NCBI GenBank assembly: GCA_005880175.1
Contig: VBJR01000263.1
Span: 10,396 to 25,372, forward strand
DNA: 14,977 nt
Direction: 5' to 3'
From: Chloroflexota bacterium
GTDB lineage: Bacteria; Chloroflexota; Dormibacteria; Dormibacterales; Dormibacteraceae
A model generated the notes under the pieces. That model saw only the letters and a list, made by a program, of their open reading frames with translations. It searched no databases and was not told the DNA's origin. The translations under genes and the position numbers were made by a program. Of the stretch, positions 13,541 through 14,977 are shown piece after piece; positions within the stretch are counted from its first letter, which is position 1, and every line of letters begins with the position of its first letter.

Positions 13541-14287
13541 TCAGGCCGTCACTCGCCGGCTGGCGGCGATCTCCACGAAGGCGCCGAACAAGCGGCGCGC
13601 CCACGCGTGGCTCGTCATCTCCTCGGGGTGGCACTGGACCGTCAGCACCAGGCCGTCCTCCGACTCCAGGCCCTCGACGATGTCGTCGCCGGGGCTGACC
13701 GCGGTGACCAGGAGCCCGGGCGCGACACGGCGCACCGCCTGGTGATGGTGGCTGTTGACGCCGACGCGGCCGGCGCCGAGGGCCGCGTGCAGGTGCGAGC
13801 CGGGCGTCACCTCGATCTCGTGGGCGACGTGGTCGCGGCCCAGCTCCTTCGCGCTGGCGTGGACCCGGTCGGTCGCCCCGTCGCGAGCCAGGTCCTGGTA
13901 GAGCGTGCCGCCCAGCGCCACGTTGACGACCTGCTGCCCACGGCAGATGCCGAACAGCGGCAGCCGGCGCTCGTACGCGGTGCGGGCGAGGGCCAGCTCG
14001 TGCGCGTCCAGCTCCGTGTCCACCCCCATCAGGCCCTCACGAGGGCTCTCGCCGTACTCGGCCGGGTCCACGTCCACGCCGCCAGGCAGGAGCACCCCGT
14101 CGAGCAGGTCGAGCAGTGCGGCCGGCACGCCGTGGGGACCGGGCGGCAGGACCACGACGTCGGCGCCGGCCGCCTGCAGCGCGCGCACATACGAGCTGTT
14201 GACGGCGAGGTACGGCGGGATCGCCTGCTTCGGCCGGTTCCGGGCGGTCACGCCGATCAGCGGGCGCGGTTCTGGCTGGTGGCTCAC
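13541..14287 (-). CDS. Gamma-glutamyl-gamma-aminobutyrate hydrolase family protein (peptidase C26, PuuD-like)
   Basis: The protein has about 248 aa in a class I glutamine amidotransferase fold. It should cleave gamma-glutamyl amides; PuuD acts on gamma-glutamyl-GABA in putrescine breakdown. The catalytic triad is visible: Cys in LFGICRGQQVVNVALGG, then His and Glu in VQCHPEE. Other family marks are IGVTAR near the start, LLPGGVDVDPAEYGE, and VNSHHHQAV. I chose the GTG at 14287 because it lies exactly 7 nt after a TAGAGT -10 box; a GTG at 14293 would add only two residues and would start inside that promoter spacing. No other putrescine-pathway gene is in the window, so the substrate is open. 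It is divergent from ctaA. Confidence 0.9.
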   Translation of the reverse strand: MSHQPEPRPLIGVTARNRPKQAIPPYLAVNSSYVRALQAAGADVVVLPPGPHGVPAALLDLLDGVLLPGGVDVDPAEYGESPREGLMGVDTELDAHELALARTAYERRLPLFGICRGQQVVNVALGGTLYQDLARDGATDRVHASAKELGRDHVAHEIEVTPGSHLHAALGAGRVGVNSHHHQAVRRVAPGLLVTAVSPGDDIVEGLESEDGLVLTVQCHPEEMTSHAWARRLFGAFVEIAASRRVTA

Positions 14288-14319
14288 GGCCACAACTCTA
14301 GTCGGGTACCCTCGCTCTG
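14288..14319. promoter_or_regulatory. Compact divergent leaderless promoters for the C26 peptidase and ctaA
   Basis: Only 32 bp separate the two starts. On the minus strand TAGAGT (14300-14295) lies 7 nt before GTG 14287. On the plus strand TACCCT (14307-14312) lies 7 nt before GTG 14320. Each promoter's -35 region must lie over or inside the other's start region, so the two may interfere with each other. Neither has a clear TTGACA-like -35. Confidence 0.45.
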
Positions 14320-14977
14320 GTGAGGCGATCGGAGGGCGTGCGGCGGGCCGTCTCCTGGCTGGGCGCCCTCGCGGCGGCCGGCATGCTCCTGGTGCTCGTG
14401 ATGGGCGCCCGGGTGACCAGCACGGGGTCCGCGCAGGGCTGCGGGCGGAACTGGCCGCTGTGCAACGGCAAGCTCGTGCCGGACTTCACGTTCGCCGCCG
14501 CGATCGAGTTCAGCCACCGGGCCGTCACCGGGGTCGAGGGCCTGCTGATCGTCGCCCTGTTCGTCGCGGTGCTGGCGCTGTACCGGTCCCACCGGCCCAT
14601 CCAGGTGCTGGCGCCGCTGATGCTGGGCTTCCTGCTGCTGCAGGCCGGCCTCGGCGCCTGGGCGGTGATGGAGCCGCAGGCGCCGGCCGTGCTGGCGCTC
14701 CACTTCGGCATCTCGCTGATCGCGCTGGCGACGACCACGCTCACGGCCCTGTACATCTGGCGGCCGGACGCGACGCTGGCGGCGCCGGCCGTGTCGCGCG
14801 GCCTCCGGCTGGCCACGTGGGGCGGCGCGGCCTACCTGTACGCGCTCGTGTACACCGGGGCATACGTGCGGCACGTGGGCGCGGCGTCGGCGTGCACGAC
14901 GTGGCCGCTCTGCAACGGCGGCGGGGCGGCAGTCGCCACGGACCTGCTCCACCGGGCGGTGGCCGGGCTCGCGCTGG
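14320..14977 (+). CDS. ctaA: Heme A synthase (CtaA/COX15 family), 3'-truncated
   Basis: The frame is open from GTG 14320 to the window end (219 codons seen; members usually run about 300 aa). The integral membrane enzyme oxidises the C8 methyl of heme O to a formyl group, giving heme A for cytochrome c oxidase. Several helices are visible. The protein shows the family's two-fold internal repeat: a Cys pair (C41, C48 in GCGRNWPLCNG) before EFSHRAV, and a second pair (C192, C198 in ACTTWPLCNG) before LLHRAVAG. His66, His128 and His211 match heme-ligand positions. The last helices are beyond the window. Its presence indicates an aa3-type oxidase and aerobic respiration. There is no Shine-Dalgarno; the leaderless promoter is described separately. 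Confidence 0.94.
   Translation, partial: MRRSEGVRRAVSWLGALAAAGMLLVLVMGARVTSTGSAQGCGRNWPLCNGKLVPDFTFAAAIEFSHRAVTGVEGLLIVALFVAVLALYRSHRPIQVLAPLMLGFLLLQAGLGAWAVMEPQAPAVLALHFGISLIALATTTLTALYIWRPDATLAAPAVSRGLRLATWGGAAYLYALVYTGAYVRHVGAASACTTWPLCNGGGAAVATDLLHRAVAGLAL

Noticed and set aside
14284..14952. Minus-strand open frame opposite ctaA
   Set aside because: It is an Arg/Gln/His-rich antisense shadow of the heme A synthase reading frame, whose cysteine and histidine motifs are clear on the plus strand.

Overview
The window is a very GC-rich bacterial stretch with tightly packed genes and few obvious Shine-Dalgarno sites. Several starts lie 7-9 nt after a TANNNT -10 box, which suggests leaderless mRNAs. 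With a ctaA/COX15-type heme A synthase and an actinobacterial/chloroflexotal-style PrgI-VirB4 protein, this points to an aerobic, high-GC actinomycete relative or a Chloroflexota-like lineage. That placement is inference; there is no rRNA or marker gene to settle it.

Layout. (1) 2-1093 (+): 3' part of a flavoprotein disulfide oxidoreductase, convergent with (2) a small membrane-anchored protein (1105-1527, -). (3) 1566-2044: an array of about 160-bp imperfect tandem repeats. Each full unit holds what looks like a good minus-strand promoter (box TTAACAGGTT, then TTGACC or TTGATC, 17 bp, TACTGT), a strong GC hairpin, and in two units a decayed copy of the last codons of the neighbouring aminotransferase. 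(4) 2012-9803 (-): one long co-directional run. It starts with a PrgI-VirB4-like conjugation/secretion ATPase carrying two apparent frameshifts, then a GH36 alpha-galactosidase, an unknown 197-aa protein, D-aminoacyl-tRNA deacylase, a threonine/serine dehydratase, a CBS-pair/zinc-ribbon protein and a class I aminotransferase. Gaps are 2-27 nt or short overlaps. (5) 9929-10005: tRNA-Lys(CTT), followed at once by a small b-type-cytochrome-like membrane protein. (6) 10416-13433: a HAD-type dehalogenase, a cytidylate kinase-like protein and a DHA2 multidrug exporter. (7) 13541-14977: a peptidase C26 glutamine-amidotransferase-like hydrolase, divergent from ctaA, which runs off the end.

The most unusual signal is the TTAACAGGTT promoter module. 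The same box, at the same distance from a -35/-10 pair, precedes both the VirB4-like gene (9803) and the small membrane protein (1527), which lie about 8 kb apart. It is also repeated three more times in the tandem array aimed at the membrane protein. This suggests a small co-regulated set linking the ATPase to the membrane protein, with one target's promoter amplified in tandem. The promoter pattern is read directly from sequence; the regulon and its function are inference.
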